Positions 1-10,555 of a stretch of 64,000 nucleotides of DNA are shown one piece after another; positions within the stretch are counted from its first letter, which is position 1; each line of letters begins with the position of its first letter. Origin of the DNA: Malus domestica (Eukaryota > Streptophyta > Magnoliopsida > Rosales > Rosaceae); NCBI RefSeq assembly GCF_042453785.1, contig NC_091675.1:54040501-54104500 (forward strand). The letters run 5' to 3'. A program made the position numbers and the translations under genes. Below the pieces are notes generated by a model that saw nothing but the letters and a program-made list of their open reading frames with translations, ran no database searches and was not told the origin of the DNA.

Positions 1-345
1 ATGAGTCTCAAACAGGAGATTAGAGGGCTCAAGCATGAGAATAAACAGTTGCACCGGCTCGCACATGACTATGCTACAAACATGAAGAGGAAGCTTGACC
101 AGATGAAGGAAACTGATGGTCAGGTTTTACTTGATCATCAGAGATTTGTGGGTTTGTTCCAAAGGCATTTATTGCCTTCGTCTTCTGGGGCTGTACCGCG
201 TAATGAAGCTCCAAATGATCAACCTCTGATGCCTCCTCCTTCTAGGGTTCTGTCCAGTACTGAGGCTCCAAATGATCCCCCTCCGGTGCCTTCTCTTTCT
301 GGGGCTCTACCGACTGCTGAGACTTCTCCTAAGCAACCTTTGTGA
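1..345 (+). CDS. C-terminal part of a transposon-type coiled-coil protein
   Basis: The frame is open from the first base of the window to a TGA at 343-345, so the true start is probably upstream. Residues 1-60 are charged and heptad-like (LKQEIRGLKHENKQL), suggesting a coiled coil. Residues 60-114 are a Pro/Ser-rich tail with an imperfect repeat containing EAPNDQPLMPPPS and EAPNDPPPVPSLS. I recall similar tails on gag-like or non-autonomous retroelement proteins in Rosaceae, but cannot name a family. The sequence after the stop is AT-rich and shows no second exon. A host gene is possible but less likely given the repeat-rich surroundings. Confidence 0.4.
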   Translation: MSLKQEIRGLKHENKQLHRLAHDYATNMKRKLDQMKETDGQVLLDHQRFVGLFQRHLLPSSSGAVPRNEAPNDQPLMPPPSRVLSSTEAPNDPPPVPSLSGALPTAETSPKQPL

Positions 346-875
346 AGGCTCCCTCTTGTGTGTTTATTTTGACTCATGTATATGTACATATTTGTAGCTT
401 ATCGGGGATATCAATAAATAAGCTTTCCTTCATTTCAACGTATTGTGTTAAATACACCAAAGCCTTCTTCGCTAAGTTCTTTGAATTTTCTTTTGTTGAA
501 GCTTGTATGTTGAAGCTCATTTTATATCAATATTATATTCACACTTGATTAATGTTAATAATATGATATTTTTAAGCACTTCCTCTATGCTTCTTCATAA
601 AATCACTTAAAAATAATTTTAAGTCATTTTATGGAGAATCACACGGGAGGTGTTTCTCTACAAATAATTTTTCAGTAATTTTACCAAGAAGCGCATGGGA
701 GCCGCTACTCCCTAAAAGTGATTTTGGTCCTCCCAGAATCATTTTCAAATGAACCCTAATCTTTTAATTGCTTCTTATGATATTTACTTAGGATGGGGCA
801 TGCATATTATATATTTCATTACCACTGAAGGCTACTTCTTTCCTGTTTATTAAATTTTGATTATTTTCTTTCTAG
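346..875. other. AT-rich spacer with a small hairpin, possible MITE relic
   Basis: No gene is seen. At about 602-637 a short inverted repeat (AAAATCACTTAAAA, then TTTTAAGTCATTTT) forms a hairpin. The GTGATTTT/AATCATTTT motifs continue to about 760, which suggests a decayed MITE without recognisable target duplications. The end of the stretch (about 860-875) is a pyrimidine-rich splice acceptor for the next gene. Confidence 0.3.
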
Positions 876-3252
876 TTTTACCAAGCTCTAATGTGGGGAA
901 AAGGAAGACACGAGGACCTACCCGTAACCTTAAACTAGCTCAAATTCCTCCTGGAGAAAGATTTGAAATCGGCTGGAAGAACCGGAGGGCCGTAGGTGAA
1001 GGCTCCACGTTTTTCAAATCAGAGTGTACAGCCCTAGTTAGGCAAACCCGGGAGATACCCCTACAAGTCAAGTCATGGAAGGAAATCCCATTTGATATTA
1101 AAAAGAAGGCATTTGAACATGTCTTGGTCCGTACAACAAAAAATTTGGAAGTAGTTCACAGTAGACCAATTAATTTTCCCTTAAATCCTTATTTTTGCAT
1201 GTTCATCGTGTAATATTTCTTCGTACATGTTCCTCAGAAGCGTTTCAAAGTTGAAGATCACATGAAATGGGTCTTGGATCAGATTCATAGATCCTACCAC
1301 AGTTATCGGCATCACCTTAAGAAGACGTGCTATGAAACATGTGAGACGATTGAGGAAGCACGTGAAAAAGTACCACCAAATGTTGCAGAGGATGATTGGC
1401 AGTATCTTGTAAATTTGTGGAGCTCACCTGAATGGCAGGTACTGCCAAATGTTACATATCAAAGAAGATAACAAGAGAAAAAAATCAAGAACTTTACATT
1501 TCCCTATTTACCTTTTAGTTCTCTACTCTGTTTATTTGTATACATTAATGGTCTTTTCCTTAAATGCAGGTACTTAGTAAGCAAAACAGGGAGAATGGTT
1601 CCAAAAATAACATTATTCACACATCTGGCTCCAAGAGTTTCTCGCAAATCCGTGAGGAAGAGGTAATGACCTGTTTTATTCACTGTGTCTTGTGTTTAGT
1701 AATATCTTACTGAGTCGCTCATCTTTCTACTTCTTCTTGTTCTCTTTGTTTTTGGTAGAAAAAGAAGACTGGAAATGAGCCTGGCCGTACACTTTTCTGG
1801 GAACTCACGCATGTGCGGCCTGATGGACTAGCCGCAAATCCAGCTTCACAGGAGGCATTGGTATATCTTGAACCTGGAATTAAATTATAAAAATGCAAGC
1901 ATACCTAATTTTTAGTTAATTTAGGTTTGGTTTCATTTCTTCTTTATGTAAAAAAATGAGAATAATATTTAATTTTACCTAGTTGTTCCATTTTGTGAAC
2001 GCAGTCAAAGCTTAAGAGACTTTATGCTCAAATGGCAGCGGAAAACTCACAGATGACTGAAGATGAGATTTTTGTAAAGGTTTTTGGACCTGAGCGTTCG
2101 TCGAGGGTGCGTGGTTATGGGGATGGTGTAACACCTAAAGAGTTAATGGACCCATCGTCGTCGTCGTCGTCTATTGTCAGTGAACTTAAAAGGCAACTTG
2201 AAGAATCAAAGCAGCGACAAGAGGAGTCTGAACAAAAAAGTGCTGCTGAGGTACAGAGCTTGAAAGAGCAACTTGGTCGGGTTGAGGGCTTGCTATCAGC
2301 GCAAATGAGTCGGTTTGAAGGTCTACTAGTACAGTTGACTAGTCATATGCAACCCCCTTCCCAGATTGAGAGGCCTACAGAAAATCAACTCCCTCGAAAT
2401 GGTAGGCATCTTTGAATACTTACTTTCTAAGGAGTTATTGCATAAGTTTTTGTGGAAAAACGGATTTACTAGCTTTGATACTTTATATTGTAGTATGATT
2501 CATTTGCATTGAGAATTTAATTTTCTATTTTCTTGTCTGGTAAAAGACTGATAGGGAAGAATATGAATGAGGCACCTTAACATATCAAGTGTTTCATAAT
2601 TCTTCATTGATAAATAAGTTAATGAAGGTCGAGTGTACATGTGTTATTTTGCTCAATGACCTCCTGTGATAAAAAGCCTTTGAAATTCTATATCTTCAGA
2701 GGCAACTTTTCAACCGTCTCAACTTTTCGGATCTTTGTTTCTTGTAGTCCTCTTAATGAAGCTATTGGTTCCATGAATGACTGACCCTCCTATTACTATT
2801 AGTGGTAATGTGTGGAACCAATGAGAATGGTGATAGGAGGTGTAATTAAAAACTCAAAATTTTTAGTGTCTGGTTTGGTTTGACAAATACCAAGGTTCTC
2901 CACCATCGTGCGATGTTACTGCGGGTGGTTCATGTCAGATCCGAAATACTTTGCCCTGCATCTCCCTAGTGAAATTTTGGCGTTGTCTCTTGGTTTTTAT
3001 GAAGTATGCAAATTTAATAGTTTTGACGGGGTCCTTCCTCAAATTAGTTTTCCATTTAGTTGTTTACTGGTGATAAATTCACTCGTGGCTTGCATTGCAT
3101 AAATTCAAGTTTATCTCTGAGATTACTCGTAGCTGAACGCCCTCTGGTTCATTTCGTGCATGATATGTTTCGATACTCAATTCGCTTGTAACAACTGTTG
3201 TTTTTGTTCTCTTTTCTCAGGTCGGACACGGACTTCCCGACCTAGAAGATGA
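876..3252 (+). CDS. Ptta/En/Spm (CACTA) plant transposase-family protein, multi-exon
   Basis: Six exons keep one frame: about 876-1129 (5' end and first donor uncertain), 1238-1438, 1570-1662, 1759-1860, 2005-2401 and 3221-3252, ending at TGA 3250. Each modelled acceptor is AG and each donor GT. The protein has the pattern of plant transposase_24 (Ptta/En/Spm, PF03004): a basic start (GKRKTRGPTRN), a W-K-IP block, the KKR-like KRFKVEDHMKWVL helix, DDWQYLVNLWSSPEWQ, the GRTLFWELTH motif, then AENSQMTEDEIFVKVFGPE. A Ser run and a long Glu/Gln coiled coil (about 2160-2330) follow, then a basic tail. No start codon in a good context is seen upstream, so the N-terminus is missing or lies in an unseen exon. 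No CACTA termini were found. It may be an element relic that is still open, or a domesticated gene. Confidence 0.7.
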
Positions 3253-4039
3253 AATCCATATCAGCTATGTTTATGTTCTGTTTATCCATCAAGAAGCTGA
3301 AGTAATATATTCGGATCATTGTATTATATTTCATTTGATGCATCAAAAGCTTTTTGTGAATCAGATGAATGTGTTCAATTTACTATGGATGGTTAGTGGA
3401 TTTTCTGTTCAATTAGTGACTGGTGGACTTGTATCAATGGATCATTAGGGTTTTTATGGACTTTTTAACGGAAATTTAACCTCCAGTATTTGTTTTTAGA
3501 GCTACTGTCCAGAACCGCAGCGGGTGATGGCAAGATCAACTGATAGAAGCCAAAGAATCAGCAGCAAGGGTGTTATTGTTTTCGGAATATCGTTGGGCGA
3601 GTGAAATGGGAGCAGCCTAAACCGTGAGAACGGGGGTTTTGATTGATCAAAAAGAAGAATCTACTTTAACCGATATGCCCTTAGGCACGGCCATACATAA
3701 CATAAAATGATCAGATTTCAAATCTTAATTGATGAACTGATCAAATCAAACATTAAACATTGACGACGTAGCAAATTGTCTCCGAAGACATGCTGGTTGG
3801 GGTTGAATGAGCTATCTGAGCCAGCAAATCTACTTCACAAAGATGTTTTAAGAAAAGAGATTCAAACTCAACTGCAAAGAGCACATTTCTCTGATTAATT
3901 AATCTTAACATACATGGTAACCGTAACGTTGGTTGATAAGCAAAATTTGAGAGAATTAAAGACTCGTCTGGTATGATTAGAACTATTTAGAACCCTAATA
4001 CGCAATGTTATACATAAAATGCAAGTAACTAGAACGACG
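3253..4039. other. 3' flank of the transposase-like gene, no gene seen
   Basis: This is a probable 3' UTR (to about 3480) followed by AT-rich DNA. Nothing recognisable was found. Confidence 0.4.
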
Positions 4040-4520
4040 AATGACATTGATGCAAATATATATAATATATCTTTGGTAAATCATGGATACAATGTTTGAG
4101 AGACAGACACATATCAAACCGACTTCATCTTGGTCTTCAAATGCCTCAATACCTCGCATCATTTTTTCTATAAAAATGAAATCTAAAGAAATTTAGATAA
4201 AGATGTGTCTTTTCGTAACTGTGCAAAGACTTGAGAAATCTAGAGTTCTATATATTGATAACAAGTAAAGGACTAGAAAGGCGGTTCCTCGTCAGTGGCT
4301 AACCTAACATCTAATCTAACAAAATCTATCGTTTGACAAAATAAAAAATAAAAACACAGTTGGTATAAATCTGTGTGCATAATCAAGTTTTGATAGGTCT
4401 TATATGTTTTAATTTGTTCAAACCAATTAGGAAAGTGAGTCATCTTGACATTTACTATATTATTCGTTCATCCTTATCTTTATATTAATTACTCAACCCA
4501 CAAAGGAAACTTCACAAGAC
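4040..4520. repeat. Left copy of a dispersed direct duplication
   Basis: This stretch matches 5843-6281 in the same orientation over about 450 bp. Shared blocks include the texts around TGGTAAATCATGGATAC, TCTTCAAATGCCTCAATAC, AAAGACTTGAGAAATCT and TATTAATTACTCAACCCACA. The copies differ by many substitutions and small gaps, so the duplication is old. On the minus strand this copy keeps only a broken form of the candidate exon seen in the right copy. Confidence 0.7.
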
Positions 4521-4559
4521 TAAATCTTTTGATATAACTATATATTTACACAAAGGGGT

Positions 4560-4660
4560 AGATGAATAAATTGGTTTTGAACTCGCCATTCGCGAGTATC
4601 GAACCTAAAACCTCTCACTTACAAGAAATTCAAACGTCTACTCATGATTACATAACATTA
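4560..4660 (-). mobile_element. tRNA-derived SINE fragment, minus orientation
   Basis: The minus strand reads TTGTAAGTGAGAGGTTTTAG followed by GTTCGATACTCGC, a B-box-like segment of the plant SINE family also present at 29891-30055. Both ends are missing and no target duplication was found. Confidence 0.4.
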
Positions 4661-4823
4661 AACCAAACGCAATTTTTGCTAAAGAAGCGTTCAAGATAAT
4701 CTACTAAAGGTGGGCATAAAAACCCAAAATGTGCAACTCAAAACTTGGACTTGAATTGAGTAAAATTAGACTCTCAGCATAAGCATCGACATAGGATAAG
4801 TAGTTACAATTCAATCTGATTCC

Positions 4824-5161
4824 AAACAACAACAACAACAAAGCCTTTTCCCACTAAGTGAGGTCAGCTATATGAATCCTAAAACGTCATTGCTCTCGGT
4901 TCTGTGTCATGTTCTCCATTAGATCCAAGCACTCAAGTCTTTTCTTAGGGTCTGTTTCAAATTTTTCCTAGGTCTTCCTCTACCCCTTCGGCCCTGAACC
5001 TCTGTCCCGTAGTCACATCTTCGAACCGGACCGTCAGTATGCCTTCTTTGCACATGTCCAAACCACCGTAACGGATTTTCTCTCATCTTTCCTTCAATTT
5101 CGGCTACTCCTATTTTACCTCGGATATCCTCATTCCTAATCTTATCATTTCTCGTGTGCCC
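4824..5161 (-). mobile_element. 5'-truncated RTE-type LINE with 18-bp target site duplication
   Basis: The minus strand encodes the extreme C-terminus of a LINE reverse transcriptase polyprotein (NDKIRNEDIRGKIGVAEI, LRWFGHVQRR, GRGRPRKNLKQTLRKDL), ending at a stop near 4919. A 3' UTR and a (TTG)n tail follow, seen on the plus strand as (CAA)n at 4825-4840, typical of plant RTE elements. The insertion is bracketed by an exact 18-bp direct repeat, ACAATTCAATCTGATTCC, at 4806-4823 and 5162-5179. Only about 340 bp of the element was inserted, so it was dead on arrival and codes for no active enzyme. Confidence 0.92.
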
Positions 5162-5179
5162 ACAATTCAATCTGATTCC

Positions 5180-5842
5180 GGTAACCGTAATTGAGATTGA
5201 CTCGGGATCAAATAAAATAACATTTGAGCGCCTCGCATAACCAAATGAAGTCTGTCATTTGCTCTCATCCTTAATGGCCATGCTAGTTTAGAGTATGGAA
5301 AAGGAACCGTGTGGATCAAGCATATGTCACGGTACAAACCAAGCGTGTCTGATCTCGATTGGAACAAGGAGAGTGAATTCTCAAACACTAGAATTATGAG
5401 ATCAAAAGCAAGGATGCAAGTGCAATGTTGAGAAGGCTCCTTTATGATCCAATACACAACTCCGTTCATATATGTGAATCTGGATTATAATAAATGGACA
5501 TCAGTTAATGGTTGATTTGACAAAAATTTTAACGGATGTATGAAATTGCAATGAAATATTAAGTAAATATTTGATATTGAAATATTTTTAAAATGTTGTA
5601 TGAAGTTGCAATTACACCCAAATCTGAAGGGATAAAACGTAATTTACCCTCAGAGTTACATTATGAGATTACTGTCTAGTTCTTCTTATACTTGTATATT
5701 AACAACCATGCCAAATTTTGTCACTCTTTTATGAACAACAATACATAGATTATAAATAAATAAGGTGAAGCCAACAAGATATGATAGAACTCTGGGGACT
5801 ATACGTGAGATTTGAAGTCATGATAATGCAAGTTATTAGAAA
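5180..5842. other. Intergenic, nothing recognised
   Basis: This is AT-rich DNA between the LINE insertion and the right copy of the direct duplication. A minus-strand open stretch near 5167-5469 has no recognisable family and runs into the target duplication, so it is not called. Confidence 0.4.
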
Positions 5843-6281
5843 GAGTCATGTTATTGATGCATATATGTACCTCTGGTAAATCATGGATACGATGTTCGAG
5901 AATCAGGCACACGTCAAACCCTTTAGAGATTGAGTCATCTACTGATTCGTCATGGTCTTCAGATGCCTCAATACTTTGCATCATTTGCTCTGTGAAACAT
6001 TAACCTAAAGAAATTTAGATCAAGATGTATCTTTTTTGTAATTGTGCAAAGACTTGAGAAATCTCGGTTCCTTTTATTGACAAAAATTAAGGGTCTAGAC
6101 GGCGGTTTTACAAATACAATGGGCACAAACTTGTGTGCCTCATCAGGTTTTGACAAGTCCGATATGGTTTTAAATCGTTCAGACCAATTTGGAAAGTAAG
6201 TCATTTAGACGTTTACTATATCATTTGTTCATCCTTATCTTCATATTAATTACTCAACCCACAAGGGAATCTTCACAATAT
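5843..6281. repeat. Right copy of the direct duplication, with a candidate minus-strand exon
   Basis: This is the counterpart of 4040-4520. On the minus strand a segment from about 5990 to 5872 has an acceptor (TTTCACAG), an open frame (MQSIEASEDHDESVDDS, then GFDVCLILEHRIHDLPE) and a GTACAT donor, so it looks like one exon of a duplicated, now incomplete gene. I do not recognise the protein. The solo LTR inserted just beyond its right edge. Confidence 0.55.
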
Positions 6282-6291
6282 TAACGATTGC

Positions 6292-8482
6292 TGACACACC
6301 CCGACTCAGAAATCAGGGCGTGCTGGCCGTCACGTGAGCGTGACGTAACCATAAGTGCAAGCGGAAACGATAAGGTAAGAAATACGAACAAATAAAAACC
6401 AACTAAAAGCAATAACATCCAACGATAATGCAAGAGTGTTAAACACACATAAACAGAGCATAGAAGCCTAGGTGCAGTCAAGTAGGACTATAATTAAGTT
6501 ACAACACCCACAGGTGAGTCCTACATTTAGGTAGTCTGTCAGAACGCCGTGAAATTCCTCGTGAGCCACCAACGCTGCTATCTACAACCTGGAGGGGCGC
6601 AAAACCGAAAACGTGAGTGGGCGAAAATAAAGCTTTTCAAAACAACTCATTTATCAACAATTATATCCCCTCGCCGTAAAACCTGTATACTTTCCCAGAA
6701 AAATAGTATATAAACATATATATATCATCAAAAGCTCAAATCACAATCCTTCAACGCTTTTCAAAAATAATATGTCATACCTTGCCATATGCCAAAATAT
6801 AATATGAATGCATCAATATAAATCAAGTGAAATAATAAATCAACCGCAGACCCTACAGTGGTCCTGTACGGCTGATTCTATAGCTCATTATCCCATCTAG
6901 CCGGAGTCACCAACTGTGACCTGTATGGCACTACACTGCACATAAGTCGGAACTACCTATAGTGGTCTGTACGACTAAGATGGTGAAATAATACGCTCTA
7001 GTGCTTCTCTCATCAATCATCTGTGCACAATATCTAAAGTCACCTACCAGTCGGAATCCCTCTAATGGTCTGTACGACTGGCATGTCGGAACCACCTCTA
7101 GTGGTCTGTACGACTAGCATCTACTTGGATCCAAGGTGAGCGTGTGATGCAGGGTGAATAACATAAGCACTAACACCGGGGGTGCAGGTTATGAGCTCTC
7201 AACACAATTCACATCATCACTAAATCACATGAACAACATAAACCTCACCTGATACTCACCTGTGCGTCCACATCACCATGTCACATATATGCATCATATA
7301 CCAATCATATAATCCATATAATTTCTATGCATGGCATTGCAAAACTCATTTCATAACGCATTTCATTTAAATTCGATTTCTGGGAAAATCAATAGTATAT
7401 AGGTATATATAGAAAACGAATGCCCACTCACTGGTAAGTCGATGGGTCGTAACCCCCGTGACGTCCCTGGATGCGCTCGTCCTCGGGATAGGTGTCACCT
7501 ATATGCGAAACAACTATAAAAACGTTAATTTCATGCACATAACCAACAATTCGAAATAACTTCTCATACGGTGCTCAATTTGGGTATATGAATATACCAC
7601 ATCGACCTACTCGACGTCACGGACGTCAAGAAATTTTTTTGACGTGGCACGCGCCCCCACGCGCCGGGAAGGGCACGGGTTCACGCGCCCCCCACGCACG
7701 TCTCCTACCTTGGGCTCGCCGGACTGGTTTTTCCGGTGGCCGGAATCTGGGGAATTTTCAAACGCTTTGTTCTCCTTCGTTTCTCAACCGTTTTCTTCGT
7801 ATTTTATATCAATTTGAAGCCCTCAACATGTAGAATCACGATAGACTAGTTTTAAGGTCTAAAATCCACTATATTTTACCTGAGGAAGCTCGATAATCCA
7901 GCCAAATTTGAAAAACTCCGTTCTCAGTCCTCCGAAGTCCAAATTCTACCAACGAAGTACCCCAAAGCTCGTGAGGATCTCCTTAAGCTCACTGTGAGCT
8001 TGAAATTCCCTGAAATGCAAGATTTTATGTGTGCATGAACAGTGCACATTTTCGGGGTTAGGGTTTTACTACGATTCTGAGGATTTTAAGTTCCAAAAAT
8101 CACATATACAAACTCACAAGCTTACTAGGAGTTCATATCGTACCTTAGAACCTTCGATCCGTGAAGAAATGGGAGGTTCCTAGCTTGTCCGTACGTTTTG
8201 AGAGTGAGAGAGGAAGAACTGAGAAGGGGAGAGAGATAGAGGGCACGGGGGAAAGGGACAGGGTGTCCCGTGTGTGTGTGGTCCCTCAAAACCAAACCAT
8301 CCATTTTTTTTCTAACCACAAAAATTACAAACCAATTTTAATCTAACTTAAAATATTTTTCCTAAAGTTTAGGAATGAATTTAATCCAATAATATGCCAC
8401 ACACACATACCTTAATACCCGTCAAGGGCAATTCCGTCATTTCACGTCCCCGATATAAAAAATCCCGGGACGGGCTGTGACA
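6292..8482 (-). mobile_element. Solo LTR (2,191 bp) flanked by 5-bp duplication ATTGC
   Basis: The sequence starts TGACACACCCCGAC and ends GGGCTGTGACA. It therefore has TG...CA ends and a short terminal inverted repeat, and is flanked by ATTGC at 6287-6291 and 8483-8487. No gag or pol frame lies inside, so this is a solo LTR left after recombination between the two LTRs of a full element. The minus orientation (TGTCACAGCCCG start) is inferred because this form resembles long gypsy-type LTRs of Rosaceae; it is not proven. It contains an array of palindrome-rich subrepeats (see the next entry). Short open frames within it have no family signal. Confidence 0.85.
6840..7130. repeat. Palindrome-rich subrepeat array inside the solo LTR
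   Basis: Four to five imperfect copies of a unit like GTCGGAACCACCTCTAGTGG followed by TCTGTACGACT are spaced irregularly. The two clearest are back to back at about 7051-7120. AGTCGTACAGACCA and TGGTCTGTACGACT make each unit partly self-complementary. Such arrays are often LTR enhancer repeats; that role is inferred. Confidence 0.7.
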
Positions 8483-8725
8483 ATTGCCCAGCTTGTTATA
8501 CGTTAAAAAATTAAATAATTTAGGAGAAAATAAGAAAAGTGGGGAAAATTTTGATAATAGAGGTAATATGCATTTAACACATTATCCTTAAATATTTAGG
8601 ATTAGTTTGAGACTACTTACCATTATCTTGACCCAAAGTAGGTAAAAAACACCGAAACAAAAGTGCGGGTTAAAATAAAAAGAAATGAATGGTGAGTGTT
8701 AAAATAACATCTCTAATAAGAATAA

Positions 8726-9748
8726 GGCTTTTTAGCCAAAATGGTGTCTGAGATTTGCATAACTTCTCACTTTGGTTCTGAGATTTCAAATCAATAGAAG
8801 TGGTCCATGAGATTGTCCACCATTCATCATTTTGGTCTTTCCATTAAAAACTCCATTAAGTGTCCCTGAGCTCTTGGCCAGAAGTTTGGGCAATTTTCAA
8901 AACTTCGTAACTCAATTGTTTCTTAACCAAATTCAACCCATAATATATCAAAATGAAAATAGGAAAGTGTAGAATAAGATTATACATATTTGGAAGCCCA
9001 ATGGTTGATGGAGATGGTTGGAAAATAGCCTCAAAGTTGACTGGTCCGAGGAAAAACTGAAAAAGTCTCCAGAAACTGGGTAAACTTTAAATGTTCATAA
9101 CTTCTTCAATACTCAACGAAATCAAGTGATTCAAAAACGAAAATCATACTTCTCGATGTGATAAAAAGAATAGTACCTTTTTCAATGACTAAATCACCGT
9201 GGTTTAACCGGAAAACATCTCGAAAGTGGTTGTCTTGGTCTCAAGTTAGCCAATTTCGAGCCTTTTTTTTTGCCAAACCACGGTGAGTTAGCCATTGGAA
9301 AAATGTACCATTCTATTTGTCTCGGTGAGAAGTATTATTTTTGTTTTTGAATCACTTGATTTCGTTGAGTATTGAAGAAGTTATGAACGTTTAAAGTTTA
9401 CCCAGTTTCCAGTAAGTTTTCCAGTTTTCCCTCAGACCAGTCAATTTTGAAGCTATTTTCCGACCATCTCCGACAGACATTGGGCTTCCATAATCTTATT
9501 CTACACTTTCCTATCTTCATTTTGATATATTATGGGTCGAATTTGGTTAAGAAACGATTGAGTTACGAAGATTTGAAAATTGCCCAAACTTTCGGCCAAA
9601 AGCTCTGGGACACTTAACGGAGTTTTGAACGGAATGACCAAAACGATGGAGGGTGGACAATCTCAGGGACCACTTCTATTGATTTGAAATCTCAGGGACC
9701 AAAGTGAGGAGTTATGCAAATCTCAGGGACCATTTTGGCTAAAAAGCC
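8726..9748. mobile_element. Foldback Mutator-like MITE with about 480-bp inverted arms and 9-bp target duplication
   Basis: The left arm (8726 to about 9207) starts GGCTTTTTAGCCAAAATGGT. The right arm (about 9276-9748) is its inverted copy, ending ACCATTTTGGCTAAAAAGCC. Landmarks pair in order: TCAGGGACC / GGT(C/T)C(T/C)GAG, TAATATATCAAAATGAA / TTCATTTTGATATATTA, and CACCGTGG / CCACGGTG. Only a short loop separates the arms. The element is flanked by an exact 9-bp duplication, TAAGAATAA, at 8717-8725 and 9749-9757, as expected for Mutator-like transposition. It has no coding capacity. A transcript across it would fold into a long near-perfect hairpin. Confidence 0.92.
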
Positions 9749-9757
9749 TAAGAATAA

Positions 9758-10090
9758 TTAGGAATTTTTACAGGAGTGCACGAAATATTAATAACAGGGA
9801 GCTTTATCTATAGATACAAAAACTTTAATTATATTTCAAGGAATTCCACTAGTTTTTAAACATGTCAAGTAGAGATAAAAACATAAAAACAACTAAAGCC
9901 CAATCCAAAAACATGGAAACAATGTTTTAAAATACCAGTCATACTTCCAAGGCTTTAGGGCATCTAATAGAGCTAGCCCTCACAACTCCAACAAAATTAA
10001 TGTGTCATAAGCTTAACTCATCATCGACTATTTCTTCAAAATTAGTTTTAAAACTATATGTAGAATTAGTTTGTATCCTTTATTACTATA
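9758..10090. other. AT-rich spacer
   Basis: No gene or element ends were seen here. The last 80 bp show early degenerate traces of the following tandem repeat (AGAATTAGTT). Confidence 0.4.
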
Positions 10091-10091
10091 A

Positions 10092-10555
10092 TCGGTTCAA
10101 CATGTCCTCAACCATTTTTGCAGAATCAGTTCAATCAATCCTTACCCACGTTTGCAGAATCAGTTCAATTAGCCATCGATCATTTTTGCAGAATCAGTTT
10201 AATCCGCCTTCGACAATTTTTGCAGAATCAGTTCAACCCGTCATCAACCATTTTGCATAATCAGTTCAACCTGTCTTCGACAACTTTTGCAGAATCAGTT
10301 CAATAAGTCATCAATCATTTTTGCATAATCAATTCAACCCATCCTCGACTATTTTTGCATAATCAGTTCAATTCGTATTCGACCATTTTTGCATAATCAG
10401 TTCAATTTGTCCTTGACTATTTTTGCAAAATCAGTTCAACAGTCATCTACCATTTTAGCAGAATCATTCCAACCCATCTTCGACCATTTTTGCATAATCA
10501 GTTCAACCTGTCCTTGACCATTTGAGCAGAATTAGTTCAACTCGTCCTTCAGTAT
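10092..10555. repeat. 34-bp minisatellite, about 13 copies
   Basis: The unit contains TTTTTGCAGAATCAGTTCAA followed by a variable C/T-rich spacer ending CGACCA. The GCA(G/T)AATCA core starts near 10121, 10155, 10189, 10223, 10256, 10290, 10324, 10358, 10392, 10426, 10459, 10493 and 10527. The period is 34 with occasional 33. Because 34 is not a multiple of three, two overlapping open frames here are by-products of the repeat and not genes. Confidence 0.92.

Noticed and set aside
7588..8346. Open frames inside the solo LTR
   Set aside because: They are short, without family signal, and lie within a non-coding LTR.
10000..10306. Two overlapping open frames (86 and 62 codons)
   Set aside because: They are reading frames of the 34-bp minisatellite, whose period is not a multiple of three; composition follows the repeat.
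10092..10555. Regular repeat spacing that could suggest a CRISPR-like array
   Set aside because: Units are contiguous 34-bp tandem copies with graded divergence, no constant-repeat/unique-spacer pattern, and a plant nuclear context.
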